A stretch of DNA of 41,504 nucleotides from Paenimyroides viscosum (GCF_003858535.1 NZ_RQTJ01000024.1:1-41504), one strand, 5' to 3'. Counted from the stretch's first letter, positions 1-8,017 are shown. Notes: generated from the letters alone by a model not told the origin. Program-made: numbers and translations.

Positions 1-679
1 TACAAGAACATATATATTCTAAAAAGCAAAAAAGAAGCTGTCTAGTTTTGAGACAGCTTCTTTCTTTTTCTAAAGCTGTTTTGCAGTAAATACTGTCATT
101 AAACAACAATTCAATATTTTTATACGAATTTTTAAGCAGTACCGGAATATCCTTTTTATCTACCCAGACCACTTTTTCAATTCCTTCTTCAATTTGTCCT
201 TTCAAATCGCCGTTGTACGATGATTTCATTAAAAACCAATGTGTGATTTTTAAGCGGTATTCTCCATTACGTTTAAAAACATGAAAAGTTTTTTCTAACG
301 GTTGCTTAATTTTTAAATTTCCACAACCCGTTTCTTCTTCCACTTCACGCATTGCGGTTTCTTCAATGGTTTCATTTTTTTCAATACCACCTTTTGGCAA
401 ATCCCATTTACCATTACGAAAAATAAACAAAACCTCGTCTTTCTCGTTTTCCACCAAACCACCACCAGCTTTATTTATGGTGATTTTTTCCTTAAATAAT
501 TTAAGTAACAAATCTTCATCAGGGTGATACAAATAGGCATTTGTAAGCTGATCTGCTAAATATTGCGCGATCAGTTTTTGTAAATCAACAGTGTCTAACA
601 AAAAATATTGAAAATCGCGTTCTTTTTCTAACGTACTTGTTAAAAAAAGTGGCTTATCATTAATAAAAACTTTATACAT
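1..679 (-). CDS. Nudix hydrolase, 3' end outside the window
   Basis: Minus-strand reading frame beginning MYKVFINDKPLF at 679 and still open at position 1, giving at least 226 residues. A complete Nudix box is visible (GGIEKNE..., then REVEEETG), with KWDLPKGG just before it, so it should hydrolyse a nucleoside diphosphate linked to another moiety; the substrate cannot be read from sequence. The N-terminal ~65 residues are the extension seen in Flavobacteriaceae proteins of this type, which from memory are about 200 residues long. Here the frame continues past that length and through a strong terminator-like hairpin (32-62), while a stop (TAG, 70-72) exists in the next frame. The C-terminus may therefore be frameshifted or simply extended. 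It is divergent from pyrE with only 7 bp between start codons. Confidence 0.85.
   Translation of the reverse strand, partial: MYKVFINDKPLFLTSTLEKERDFQYFLLDTVDLQKLIAQYLADQLTNAYLYHPDEDLLLKLFKEKITINKAGGGLVENEKDEVLFIFRNGKWDLPKGGIEKNETIEETAMREVEEETGCGNLKIKQPLEKTFHVFKRNGEYRLKITHWFLMKSSYNGDLKGQIEEGIEKVVWVDKKDIPVLLKNSYKNIELLFNDSIYCKTALEKERSCLKTRQLLFCFLEYICSC
24..64 (-). terminator. Rho-independent terminator-like hairpin inside the open frame of the Nudix gene
   Basis: Twelve-base-pair perfect stem (32-43 with 51-62) around a 7-nt loop, followed on the minus strand by six T. It lies inside the open reading frame of the Nudix gene, which is unusual. Confidence 0.7.
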
Positions 680-682
680 TTG
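675..682 (+). promoter_or_regulatory. -7 promoter element of pyrE
   Basis: TACATTTG matches the Bacteroidota -7 consensus TAnnTTTG. It overlaps the start codon of the divergent Nudix gene and ends 4 bp before the pyrE ATG, so the transcript would have almost no leader. No TTG is seen about 19 nt upstream, so the call is tentative. Confidence 0.4.
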
Positions 683-686
683 TAGT

Positions 687-1328
687 ATGATTTTTAATGA
701 CAACACAGCACAGAAAACGGCCGAATTGCTTTTACAAATAAACGCAATTAAATTAAATCCTAAAAATCCTTTTACATGGGCTTCAGGATGGAAATCGCCA
801 ATTTATTGCGACAATCGCATAACTCTTTCATTTCCAGAAATTAGAAAATTTTTAAAAAACGAATTTGCTGCAAATATTGTTGAAAAATTTGGTAAGCCAG
901 ATTACATTGCAGGTGTAGCAACAGGTGCCATTGGTATTGGTTTGTTAGTTGCCGAAGCTTTGGAATTACCTTTTATTTATGTTCGTCCGGAAGCTAAAAA
1001 GCATGGGCGTCAAAATCAAATCGAAGGTCAGTTCGAAGAAGGTAAATCTGTAGTAGTTGTAGAAGATTTAATTAGTACGGGAAAAAGTAGTTTGCAAGCT
1101 GTTGAAGCCTTGCGCGCTGCCAATGCCAATATTTTAGGAATGGCTGCTATTTTTACGTATGGATTTGACGTGGCATCAGAAAATTTTAAAAACGCAGACA
1201 TACAGTTGGTAACCTTAAGCAATTACCCAACATTATTAAAAGCTGCAGTAAATAATAATTATATTTCACAAGAAGAAGTTGCTACATTAAGTGATTGGAG
1301 CAAGGATCCTTCTGTTTGGGGAGTTTAA
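687..1328 (+). CDS. pyrE: Orotate phosphoribosyltransferase
   Basis: Converts orotate and PRPP to orotidine 5'-phosphate, the fifth step of pyrimidine synthesis, in the cytoplasm. The 213-residue protein has the normal family length. The PRPP-binding motif VVVVEDLISTGKSS is visible around residues 116-129, preceded by a substrate-site segment YVRPEAKKHGRQNQIEG. The start MIFNDNTAQKTAELLLQINA agrees with family N-termini. It is followed after 11 nt by the SRPBCC gene on the same strand, so the two are probably cotranscribed. The divergent Nudix start codon lies only 7 bp upstream, leaving no room for a separate intergenic promoter. Confidence 0.97.
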   Translation: MIFNDNTAQKTAELLLQINAIKLNPKNPFTWASGWKSPIYCDNRITLSFPEIRKFLKNEFAANIVEKFGKPDYIAGVATGAIGIGLLVAEALELPFIYVRPEAKKHGRQNQIEGQFEEGKSVVVVEDLISTGKSSLQAVEALRAANANILGMAAIFTYGFDVASENFKNADIQLVTLSNYPTLLKAAVNNNYISQEEVATLSDWSKDPSVWGV

Positions 1329-1339
1329 AAGAATATATT

Positions 1340-1732
1340 ATGAATTTAGAAAGTCCAATAGTATCAGTTCCAAAATCGTCGGCTTATTTGTTTGACGCTT
1401 TATCTGATATTAAAAATTTTGAAAAATTAATGCCAGAAAATATTGCAAAATTTGAAGTTATCGATGAAAACTGCTTTGAATTTGGTTTAAAAGGCATGCC
1501 AGAAATAAAATTGGTAAAAAAATCGGCAAAACCTACATCAGAAATTGTTTTAGGTGCTGCAAGCAGCAAATTACCGTTTACTTTAATTGCTAAATTAGAC
1601 GAAAAATCTGCCGAAGAAACGAACGTGCAATTGCACTTTGAAGGTGATTTTAACCCAATGATGGCAATGATGATAAAAGGACCAATTGGTAAGTTTATTG
1701 AAACATTAGCTCAAAATATGGTGAAACTTTAA
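1340..1732 (+). CDS. SRPBCC-family (START/Bet v1-like) protein
   Basis: A 130-residue cytoplasmic protein with the pattern of the SRPBCC helix-grip fold: an N-terminal strand (SPIVSVPKSSAYLFDALSDI), an NFEKLMPENI segment typical of the first helix region, and a C-terminal helix PIGKFIETLAQNMV. The ligand is unknown. A longer frame exists from 1295, but that start lies inside pyrE and would add a sequence that does not fit the fold; the ATG at 1340 is 11 nt after the pyrE stop and is the better choice. Likely in an operon with pyrE. Confidence 0.8.
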   Translation: MNLESPIVSVPKSSAYLFDALSDIKNFEKLMPENIAKFEVIDENCFEFGLKGMPEIKLVKKSAKPTSEIVLGAASSKLPFTLIAKLDEKSAEETNVQLHFEGDFNPMMAMMIKGPIGKFIETLAQNMVKL

Positions 1733-1788
1733 TATAACAGATTTGTTAACAGACTGTTTTTAAAGATCTATTTAAAAATAATAAATCG

Positions 1789-1796
1789 TACTTTTG
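1789..1796 (+). promoter_or_regulatory. -7 promoter element of lpdA
   Basis: TACTTTTG matches TAnnTTTG, 35 bp upstream of the lpdA start codon. No TTG lies at the ideal distance upstream. Confidence 0.5.
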
Positions 1797-1831
1797 TACA
1801 ACTTTTAATTTTACACTAAAAAATATTTAAT

Positions 1832-3235
1832 ATGAATTCATTTGACGTAGTTGTAATAGGTTCTGGTCCGGGCGGATATGTTTCGGCAATTCGTTGCGCA
1901 CAATTAGGAATGAAAACTGCAATCATTGAAAAATACTCAACTTTAGGAGGAACTTGTTTAAATGTGGGATGTATTCCTTCTAAAGCATTATTAGCTTCGT
2001 CGCACCATGTTGATGAAATTAAGCATTTTGCAAATCACGGAATTGAATTACCGGGTGATGTGAAAATTGATCTTGAAAAAATGATTGCTCGTAAACAAGC
2101 AGTGGTTGATCAAACTTGTGGTGGCGTTAAATTTTTAATGGATAAAAACAGCATTACTGTTTTTGAAGGTGTTGGATCTTTTGAAAATGCAACTACCATT
2201 AATGTTACAAAAAACGATGGTTCTGTAGAACAAATTTCTGCAAAAAACACCATCATTGCAACAGGATCTAAACCATCTTCTTTACCTTTTATTTCTATTG
2301 ATAAAGAACGCGTAATTACTTCTACCGAAGCATTAAAATTAAAAGAAATTCCTAAACACTTAATCATTATTGGTGGTGGCGTTATTGGTTTAGAATTAGG
2401 TCAGGTTTATTTACGTTTAGGTGCACAAGTTTCTGTTGTAGAATACGCAGACCGCGTGTTACCTACTATGGACGGAGCTGTTTCTAAAGAGTTAACAAAG
2501 GTTCTTAAGAAAGCAGGAATGAAGTTCTATACTTCACATAAAGTTCAAAAAGTAGAAAGAAACGGCGATGCTGTTTTGGTTGAAGCTTTAAACGCTAAAA
2601 ACGAAGTGATTTCTTTAGATGGAGATTACGCGTTGGTTTGCGTTGGTCGTCGTCCGTACACTGATGGATTAAACGCTGATAAAGCGGGAGTTAAAATCAC
2701 AGATAGAGGTCAGGTTGAAGTAAACGATCATTTACAAACATCAGCTTCAAATATTTATGCAATTGGCGATGTTGTTCGTGGAGCAATGTTGGCACACAAA
2801 GCAGAAGAAGAAGGTGTTATGGTTGCTGAACAATTGGCAGGTCAAAAACCACATATCGATTATAACTTAATTCCTGGTGTTGTTTACACTTGGCCAGAAG
2901 TTGCTGCTGTTGGTAAAACAGAAGAGCAATTAAAAGCCGAAAATAAAGAATACAAAGTAGGTCAATTCCCTTTTAAAGCTTTAGGTCGTGCGCGCGCATC
3001 TTCTGATTTAGATGGCTTTGTAAAGATTTTAGCAGATAAAACGACCGACGAAATTTTAGGTTTCCATATTGTTGGTGCTCGTGCTGCAGATTTAATTGCA
3101 GAAGCAGTTGTTGCAATGGAATACCGCGCATCGGCAGAAGATATTTCTCGTATGTCACATGCACACCCAACTTTTGCAGAAGCTATTAAAGAAGCTGCTT
3201 TGGCTGCTACTGAAAACAGAGCGTTACACGTATAG
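1832..3235 (+). CDS. lpdA: Dihydrolipoyl dehydrogenase (E3)
   Basis: FAD flavoprotein that reoxidises dihydrolipoamide with NAD+ for the 2-oxoacid dehydrogenase complexes and the glycine cleavage system. The 467-residue length is normal. Visible motifs are the N-terminal FAD-binding GSGPGGYVSAIRCAQLG, the redox-active disulfide GGTCLNVGCIPSK (residues ~40-52), the NAD-binding IIGGGVIGLELGQVY (~180-194), the second FAD motif YAIGDVVRGAMLAHKAEEEG, and the C-terminal catalytic His-Glu segment HAHPTFAEAIKEA. It is a single-gene unit with its own -7 element upstream and a terminator directly downstream. No E1 or E2 gene is nearby, so it may serve several complexes. Confidence 0.97.
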   Translation: MNSFDVVVIGSGPGGYVSAIRCAQLGMKTAIIEKYSTLGGTCLNVGCIPSKALLASSHHVDEIKHFANHGIELPGDVKIDLEKMIARKQAVVDQTCGGVKFLMDKNSITVFEGVGSFENATTINVTKNDGSVEQISAKNTIIATGSKPSSLPFISIDKERVITSTEALKLKEIPKHLIIIGGGVIGLELGQVYLRLGAQVSVVEYADRVLPTMDGAVSKELTKVLKKAGMKFYTSHKVQKVERNGDAVLVEALNAKNEVISLDGDYALVCVGRRPYTDGLNADKAGVKITDRGQVEVNDHLQTSASNIYAIGDVVRGAMLAHKAEEEGVMVAEQLAGQKPHIDYNLIPGVVYTWPEVAAVGKTEEQLKAENKEYKVGQFPFKALGRARASSDLDGFVKILADKTTDEILGFHIVGARAADLIAEAVVAMEYRASAEDISRMSHAHPTFAEAIKEAALAATENRALHV

Positions 3236-3246
3236 TTTATAAATAA

Positions 3247-3280
3247 AAATACTGCTTATAAAAAAGCAGTATTTTTTATT
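3247..3280 (+). terminator. Terminator of lpdA
   Basis: Eleven-base-pair stem (AAATACTGCTT paired with AAGCAGTATTT) followed by a T-rich run, 12 nt after the lpdA stop. Confidence 0.85.
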
Positions 3281-3299
3281 TTAAATTTAATTCTTCTTT

Positions 3300-3734
3300 A
3301 TGTTTAAATATATCGCATTATACCTATTGATATTCTTGAGCAGTATCAACGGTTATTCACAAAGGTTTAAGCCATATCATCTACACAATGCTAAGTACGA
3401 ACATTTTCTTACTCGTAACTTAGTAACAACTAACTTTGATAAATTAATTAATAAACAAGATAAATATCAAGGAAAACATTTAACAATTAAAGGTCTGTTA
3501 GTTTTTGATGATTTTAAAGTATTCATTTATGCTAATCAAGCAAGGTATAATGAATTTTTAAATGGTTCTAAAGTTTCTAGATTTCAATTGTTGTTAAAAA
3601 CCGATGAAATTGAATTTTTAAGAGAAAGTTGTCATTTACTTGAAGCAAATATTTACGGAACATTTCAAAAGTCAGAAAATCAAAATTTAAACAATATTAT
3701 AGGAACTTTTTCTAATTTGTGTATAATTCCTTAA
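3300..3734 (+). CDS. Small secreted protein of unknown function, possibly OB-fold-like
   Basis: 144 residues with an N-terminal signal peptide (MFKYIALYLLIFLSSINGYSQ) whose likely cleavage is after GYS, so it is expected in the periplasm or outside. The mature part has alternating strands and a YQGKHLTIKGLLVFDD ... LLEANIYGTFQ pattern (residues ~57-120) that resembles small OB-fold domains found in Bacteroidota secreted proteins; this is an inference from pattern only. Two cysteines occur, in ESCHLLE and near the C-terminus. It stops 6 bp before the convergent rmuC stop. I do not recognise a family. Confidence 0.65.
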   Translation: MFKYIALYLLIFLSSINGYSQRFKPYHLHNAKYEHFLTRNLVTTNFDKLINKQDKYQGKHLTIKGLLVFDDFKVFIYANQARYNEFLNGSKVSRFQLLLKTDEIEFLRESCHLLEANIYGTFQKSENQNLNNIIGTFSNLCIIP

Positions 3735-3740
3735 ATACAT

Positions 3741-5021
3741 TTACATACTTACTTCCTCTTCATCATTAAAATCAGTCAAAACATTTTTAGGTGAAATACC
3801 ATATTTCAATAAATGATTTGTTTGCGATAGAATGTTTCCTCTGCCGTCTTTCAATTGATTCTGCGCTTTTAAGTACGAATCTTGTGCTTGTTGGATTTGC
3901 TTGCCAACTTGTTCAAAACTTTTGGTAAAAAGCACTGTTTTTTCATAAATTTTTTCGGCTTGTTTTACAATTTTTTGAGCCGATTTATCTTGCTTGTCCT
4001 TATTCCATAAATCTGAAATTAGTTTTAAACAAGCAATTAAATTTGTTGGACTAATCAATAAAATTCGCTTTTTATAAGCATCATTCCATAAATTAGTGTC
4101 GCTTTGTAATGCTAGTAAATATGCAGGTTCAATAGGAATAAATAGCATAGTAAAATCCAATCCGTCAATTAAATCGTTATAGTTTTTCGCACTTAATTCA
4201 TCAATATGTAAACGCAACGCCTTTAAATGATTGTTCAAATAAATAGTTTGTTCTTCGGTGCTATCGGTATTGCAATACCCATCGTAAGCATTCAGCGAAA
4301 CCTTTGAATCTACTATTATTGATCGATTATTTGGTAAATCAATAATAATATCTGGGCGCACATTTTTGCCATCGTTTGTTACCAAGTTACTTTGTGTACG
4401 ATATTCACGGTTTTTAACCAAGCCCGATTTTTGCAGTATATTTTCTAAAATAAGTTCGCCCCAATCTCCTTGTTTTTTATGGTTGGTTTTCAATGCATTT
4501 GCTAAATTATTAGCTTCGGTACTAATTTTATTGGTTTGTAACATTAATTCTCTAATACGTTCATCTAAAGAAAATCTAATTTTCGATTCTTTATCATACG
4601 TTTCTTCCACTTGTTTTTTAAAGCGCTCTATGTTTTCATTCAACGGTTGTAAAATGGCATCAATATTTTGTTTGTTGGCAGCAGTAAATCGTTCCGATTT
4701 TTCTTCTAATAATTTTTGAGCGATACTTTCAAATTGTAATGTAGTTTGCCTGTGTAAATGTTCGATCTCTTTTTTCTGAAACAATAATTTTTCTTTTAAA
4801 ACACTGTTTTCCGATAAAAGATTTGTCTTTTCAAACAATAAAACATCGTTTTCAACCTTTACCTCTTTATGTAAATCTTTAAAAAAAGTAAGTTGTTCGG
4901 TAGCAAGGTTTAATTGCAGCAATGTATTATTACTACTAACTTTAATCTTAGAAAGTTTAACTAATAGAAAGATGGTGACTAGTAATAATATACAAATTAG
5001 AATGATTAAAAAAGAGGTCAT
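3741..5021 (-). CDS. rmuC: RmuC-family DNA recombination protein
   Basis: 426 residues. An N-terminal membrane anchor (LIILICILLLVTIFLLVKL) is followed by a long coiled coil (about residues 30-160) and then the RmuC nuclease-like core, with motifs GDWGELILENILQKSGL and RPDIIIDLPNNRSIIVDSKVSLNAYDGY around residues 185-250. RmuC limits DNA inversions in E. coli and has a predicted restriction-endonuclease-like fold (the DSK segment fits the catalytic D-(D/E)xK pattern). It is transcribed alone and convergent with the secreted-protein gene at 3300. Confidence 0.93.
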   Translation of the reverse strand: MTSFLIILICILLLVTIFLLVKLSKIKVSSNNTLLQLNLATEQLTFFKDLHKEVKVENDVLLFEKTNLLSENSVLKEKLLFQKKEIEHLHRQTTLQFESIAQKLLEEKSERFTAANKQNIDAILQPLNENIERFKKQVEETYDKESKIRFSLDERIRELMLQTNKISTEANNLANALKTNHKKQGDWGELILENILQKSGLVKNREYRTQSNLVTNDGKNVRPDIIIDLPNNRSIIVDSKVSLNAYDGYCNTDSTEEQTIYLNNHLKALRLHIDELSAKNYNDLIDGLDFTMLFIPIEPAYLLALQSDTNLWNDAYKKRILLISPTNLIACLKLISDLWNKDKQDKSAQKIVKQAEKIYEKTVLFTKSFEQVGKQIQQAQDSYLKAQNQLKDGRGNILSQTNHLLKYGISPKNVLTDFNDEEEVSM

Positions 5022-5035
5022 ATTTTGTTTTTTAG

Positions 5036-5043
5036 CAAAAATA
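5036..5043 (-). promoter_or_regulatory. -7 promoter element of rmuC
   Basis: On the minus strand TATTTTTG matches TAnnTTTG, 14 bp before the rmuC start. A TTG lies 24 nt upstream (5068-5070), slightly beyond the usual spacing. Confidence 0.4.
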
Positions 5044-5146
5044 ACACGTCAATACGACATAATATGACAATTTTTTTTATTATTTTTATATCATGAATTG
5101 CAACGTTAAGCATTACTTTATTGTTAACGTGATAAAAGAAAAAAGT

Positions 5147-5653
5147 ATGAAAAAGTTTTTATTATTGGCTTCAATTATGATAGCCGGAAGTGCTTATGCA
5201 CAAGACTACAAAAATTCCATAGGTATCCGTTTAGGATCTGGTGTTTATGATGCGATTGGGGCATCGTACAAAACATTTATTACTCAACCCGGTGCTTTAG
5301 AATTTAACTTAGGAATTAGACCATATTCACATTCTGCAGGTCCATGGAAGCATAAATGGACAAATGTTTCACTTTCCGGAGCGTATCAACATCATTTCCC
5401 AATCGGGAATATCAGTGGTTTTAAATGGTATATTGGTGGAGGTTTGGTTTTCGCTAATTCTTTTTCTAATCATGATGATTATTCTGGAGTTAGTGTGGGT
5501 GTTTTCCCAACTGGTGGTGTAGATTATAAATTAAAAAGTGCTCCATTTGCTTTTTCTGTAGATTTACGACCAACTGTTCATGTTACAGAAGGTGTTCGCC
5601 ACCACGAAGGTTTCTTTTTTAACGGTGGTATAACAGCTCGTTATACATTTTAA
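5147..5653 (+). CDS. Outer-membrane beta-barrel-like protein of unknown function
   Basis: 168 residues from the ATG at 5147, which gives a clean signal peptide (MKKFLLLASIMIAGSAYAQ, cleavage after AYA). The longer frame from 5093 would put 18 extra residues before it and run through an inverted repeat, so it was not used. The mature protein alternates short amphipathic strands with glycine and aromatic residues (SIGIRLGSGVYDAIGASYK, GGGLVFANSF, GVFPTGGVDYKL) and ends in an aromatic residue (ARYTF), as outer-membrane barrels do. No family name can be given with confidence. A strong terminator follows. Confidence 0.75.
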   Translation: MKKFLLLASIMIAGSAYAQDYKNSIGIRLGSGVYDAIGASYKTFITQPGALEFNLGIRPYSHSAGPWKHKWTNVSLSGAYQHHFPIGNISGFKWYIGGGLVFANSFSNHDDYSGVSVGVFPTGGVDYKLKSAPFAFSVDLRPTVHVTEGVRHHEGFFFNGGITARYTF

Positions 5654-5671
5654 ATTTTTAATTTGATATAA

Positions 5672-5705
5672 AAAACAAGCGCAAATATATATTTGCGCTT
5701 GTTTT
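5672..5705. terminator. Strong palindromic terminator
   Basis: Near-perfect 16-bp palindrome (5672-5687 against 5690-5705) with A and T tracts on either side; it could act in both directions and closes the outer-membrane protein gene. Confidence 0.85.
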
Positions 5706-5781
5706 ATTTAAAGCATTTTATTTTTAACAAAAACATTTGCTAATAGTATTATTTTTTATATATTTCGAAAAAAAATAAGCT

Positions 5782-6168
5782 ATGAAAACAAAATTTGATG
5801 TAGAATACCCTATAACAGCATCACCCCAATTATTGTATCAGTATATTTCAACTCCTTCGGGATTAACAGAGTGGTTTGCAGATGATGTAAATTCACGCGG
5901 AGAATTCTTTACTTTTATTTGGGGAGATAGTGAAGAAAAAGCAAAATTAGTTTCGAAAAAAACCGATGAAAAAGTAAAATTTAGATGGTTAGAAGAAGAA
6001 TATGAAGAAACCGACTACTTTTTTGAATTACGAATTGTATTAGACGAACTAACAAAAGACGTGGTTTTAATGGTAACCGATTTTGCAGAAGAGAATGAAA
6101 TTAAAGATCAAACTCAACTGTGGGACAATCAAATAGCCGATCTTAAAAAAGTATTAGGGTCTGCATAA
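5782..6168 (+). CDS. START-like / AHSA1-type domain protein
   Basis: 128-residue cytoplasmic protein of the SRPBCC superfamily. The N-terminal strand FDVEYPITASPQLLYQYIST, the STPSGLTEWFADDVN segment and a C-terminal helix (TQLWDNQIADLKKVLG) are typical of START-like domain proteins conserved in Bacteroidota. Ligand and role are unknown. It precedes the aminotransferase gene, but a hairpin with seven T separates them and probably terminates its transcript at least in part. Confidence 0.8.
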   Translation: MKTKFDVEYPITASPQLLYQYISTPSGLTEWFADDVNSRGEFFTFIWGDSEEKAKLVSKKTDEKVKFRWLEEEYEETDYFFELRIVLDELTKDVVLMVTDFAEENEIKDQTQLWDNQIADLKKVLGSA

Positions 6169-6184
6169 TTAAAGCCTTATATTT

Positions 6185-6208
6185 GCTCTGAATTTCAGAG
6201 CTTTTTTT
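6185..6208 (+). terminator. Hairpin plus T7 ending at the next start codon
   Basis: Seven-base-pair stem GCTCTGA/TCAGAGC with a 3-nt loop and seven T. The T-run ends exactly one base before the ATG of the aminotransferase at 6209, so it is terminator, leader structure or both. Confidence 0.75.
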
Positions 6209-7033
6209 ATGATTAATTTTAATGGAAATTTAGTAGCACAATCTAACGAGAATATTGAACAAAACCGCGGCTTTCTTTATGCCGATGCCGTTTTTGAAAC
6301 ATTGAAAATTTTAGATGGTAAAGTACTTTTCTTAGAAGATCATTATTTTAGATTAATGGCATCTATGCGTATTCTGCGTATGGAAATTCCATTAGATTTT
6401 ACTTTAGAATACCTTGAAGGTGAAATTTTAAAAACAACTAACGCTTTTAATTTAAACAATGCTCGTGTACGTTTAACTGTTTTTAGAACAGGCGAGGGGC
6501 GCTATTTGCCAGAACAACGAACAATAGGGTTTATTATAAACGCAGAAAGCACCTCAGGTTTATATTTAAATGCTACCGATAAATACGAGGTTGAACTTTT
6601 TAAAGACTTTTACATATCTAAACATTTACTAAGTACTTTAAAAACGACAAGTTGTTTAATAAATATTACAGCTAGTATTTTTGCACAAGAAAATAACTAT
6701 GAAAATTGTTTATTGATAAATGACGATAAAAATGTTGTTGAAGCAATAAACGGAAATGTTTTTATAGTTAAAGACAACATTATTAGTACTGCGCCAATTG
6801 CAGATGGCTGTAAAAATGGAATTGTGCGAAAAAAACTAATGGAAATAATTAATAATACAGAAGATTTTGTTTTAGAAGAACGTTCTATTTCACCGTTTGA
6901 GCTACAAAAAGCCGATGAGATTTTTATTACTAATATTGCAATAGGTATACAGTCGGTAACGCAATACCGTAAAAAAACGTTTGTTAATAAAGTAGCAAAT
7001 AATTTATTAACGAAATTAAATGCGGCATATTAA
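6209..7033 (+). CDS. Aminotransferase class IV (PabC/BCAT-like PLP enzyme)
   Basis: 274-residue PLP enzyme of fold type IV. Visible features: the N-terminal NRGFLYADAVFETLKILDGK, the substrate arginine region FLEDHYFRLMASMRILRM, the catalytic lysine in LLSTLKTTS (about residue 149), the cofactor-binding glutamate in VVEAINGNVFIV, and the C-terminal phosphate-cup segment EIFITNIAIGIQSVT. Members include 4-amino-4-deoxychorismate lyase, branched-chain and D-amino-acid aminotransferases; the substrate cannot be decided from sequence. The start is fixed by the family-typical MINFNGNLV. Its stop is 2 bp from the stop of the convergent YqgE gene. Confidence 0.88.
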   Translation: MINFNGNLVAQSNENIEQNRGFLYADAVFETLKILDGKVLFLEDHYFRLMASMRILRMEIPLDFTLEYLEGEILKTTNAFNLNNARVRLTVFRTGEGRYLPEQRTIGFIINAESTSGLYLNATDKYEVELFKDFYISKHLLSTLKTTSCLINITASIFAQENNYENCLLINDDKNVVEAINGNVFIVKDNIISTAPIADGCKNGIVRKKLMEIINNTEDFVLEERSISPFELQKADEIFITNIAIGIQSVTQYRKKTFVNKVANNLLTKLNAAY

Positions 7034-7035
7034 AT

Positions 7036-7596
7036 TTAATTCATAACCGGATCTTCTGGAGCATTTGCCCAAATTATAAACTCATCACCAAGGTCAATCA
7101 TTAATTCTTTCCATAATTTAGAAGGAACTTTTTCTAGTAAGTGATTTGTAAACTGATTTTCAACACAAGTCCACGCTTTTTCATTGATTTCATCTTGTAG
7201 TTGGTTTTCTTCCCAACCGCTGTAACCTAGAAAAAAACGAATGTCTTTTTGCGATACTTTGTTGTTCTTTAAAAGCTCAAACAAAACTTCGTAATCACCA
7301 CCCCAAAAAATACCATCTTTAATTTCGATACTATTGGGAATTAACGAAGGAATTGTATGTAAAAAATAAAGATTATCTTGTTCTACCGGTCCACCATTAA
7401 ATATTCTGAAATTGGTATGTGCTTCCGGAATAATGTCTTGTAACGATAAGTTTAAGGGTTTATTTAAAATAAATCCTACACTTCCTTTTGCGTTATGCTC
7501 AGCTAATAATAAAACAGTTCGGCTAAAAACTGCATCTAATAAAACCGATGAATCAGATATTAATAGCTTTCCTTTAGTGGGAGTTAGCTGTTTCAT
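7036..7596 (-). CDS. YqgE/AlgH family protein
   Basis: 186 residues, standard family length. The N-terminus KGKLLISDSSVLLDAVFSRTVLLLAEHNAKGSVGFILNKP is the signature of YqgE/AlgH; FNGGPVEQDNLYFLHTI and IRFFLGYSGWEENQLQDEI are further conserved blocks. The biochemical role is not established. It lies downstream of the HU gene, separated from it by a terminator, and is convergent with the aminotransferase. Confidence 0.95.
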   Translation of the reverse strand: MKQLTPTKGKLLISDSSVLLDAVFSRTVLLLAEHNAKGSVGFILNKPLNLSLQDIIPEAHTNFRIFNGGPVEQDNLYFLHTIPSLIPNSIEIKDGIFWGGDYEVLFELLKNNKVSQKDIRFFLGYSGWEENQLQDEINEKAWTCVENQFTNHLLEKVPSKLWKELMIDLGDEFIIWANAPEDPVMN

Positions 7597-7630
7597 AATA
7601 TTTTTTATTTAAAAATAAAAAAAATAAATA

Positions 7631-7659
7631 AAAAAAACCACGCTTTGCAGGTGGTTTTT
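7631..7659. terminator. Terminator between HU and yqgE
   Basis: Stem AAAACCAC/GTGGTTTT around a 9-nt loop, with T-run on the minus strand, directly after the HU stop. It is A-rich on one side and T-rich on the other. Confidence 0.75.
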
Positions 7660-7677
7660 CATTATTTATAAAGAAAA

Positions 7678-7983
7678 TTATTTTTTCTTTTTAGGTGCAG
7701 CTTTAACTGGTGTGTTAACAGCGCCGTCTAAATCAGCACCCGCTTTAAATTTTACTACTTTTTTAGCAGCAATTTTAATTGCTTTTCCAGTTTGTGGATT
7801 TCTACCTTCTCTTTCTGCTCTTTCAGAAACTGACCAAGAACCAAAACCTACTAATGAAATTTTTTCACCGTTAGTTAAAGTTTGTCCAACATTCTTTAAA
7901 AATGATTCTAAAGCTGATTTTGCAGCAGCTTTTGTAATTCCTGCATCTTCTGCGATTGCGTCGATTAATTGTGTTTTGTTCAT
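7678..7983 (-). CDS. HU family DNA-binding protein
   Basis: 101-residue nucleoid protein. The body MNKTQLIDAIAEDAGITKAA ... ISLVGFGSWSVSERAEREGRNPQTGKAIKIAAKKVVKFKAG is a canonical HU fold: two helices, then the DNA-clasping beta arm with the GRNPQTG tip. A lysine- and alanine-rich tail (about residues 84-101) ending in KAAPKKKK extends beyond the usual ~90 residues; such basic tails occur in some Bacteroidota HU proteins and probably add nonspecific DNA contacts. It has its own consensus promoter and terminator, so it is a monocistronic, likely strongly expressed unit. Confidence 0.97.
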   Translation of the reverse strand: MNKTQLIDAIAEDAGITKAAAKSALESFLKNVGQTLTNGEKISLVGFGSWSVSERAEREGRNPQTGKAIKIAAKKVVKFKAGADLDGAVNTPVKAAPKKKK

Positions 7984-8017
7984 AATAATTTTTTTATTGA
8001 GTTAATCTTAACATATA

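Noticed and set aside
5093..5146. Longer N-terminus for the outer-membrane protein
   Set aside because: The signal peptide starts at 5147, and the extension would run through an inverted repeat.
7712..8005. Plus-strand frame opposite the HU gene
   Set aside because: It is antisense to HU, which is certain, and covers the HU promoter.
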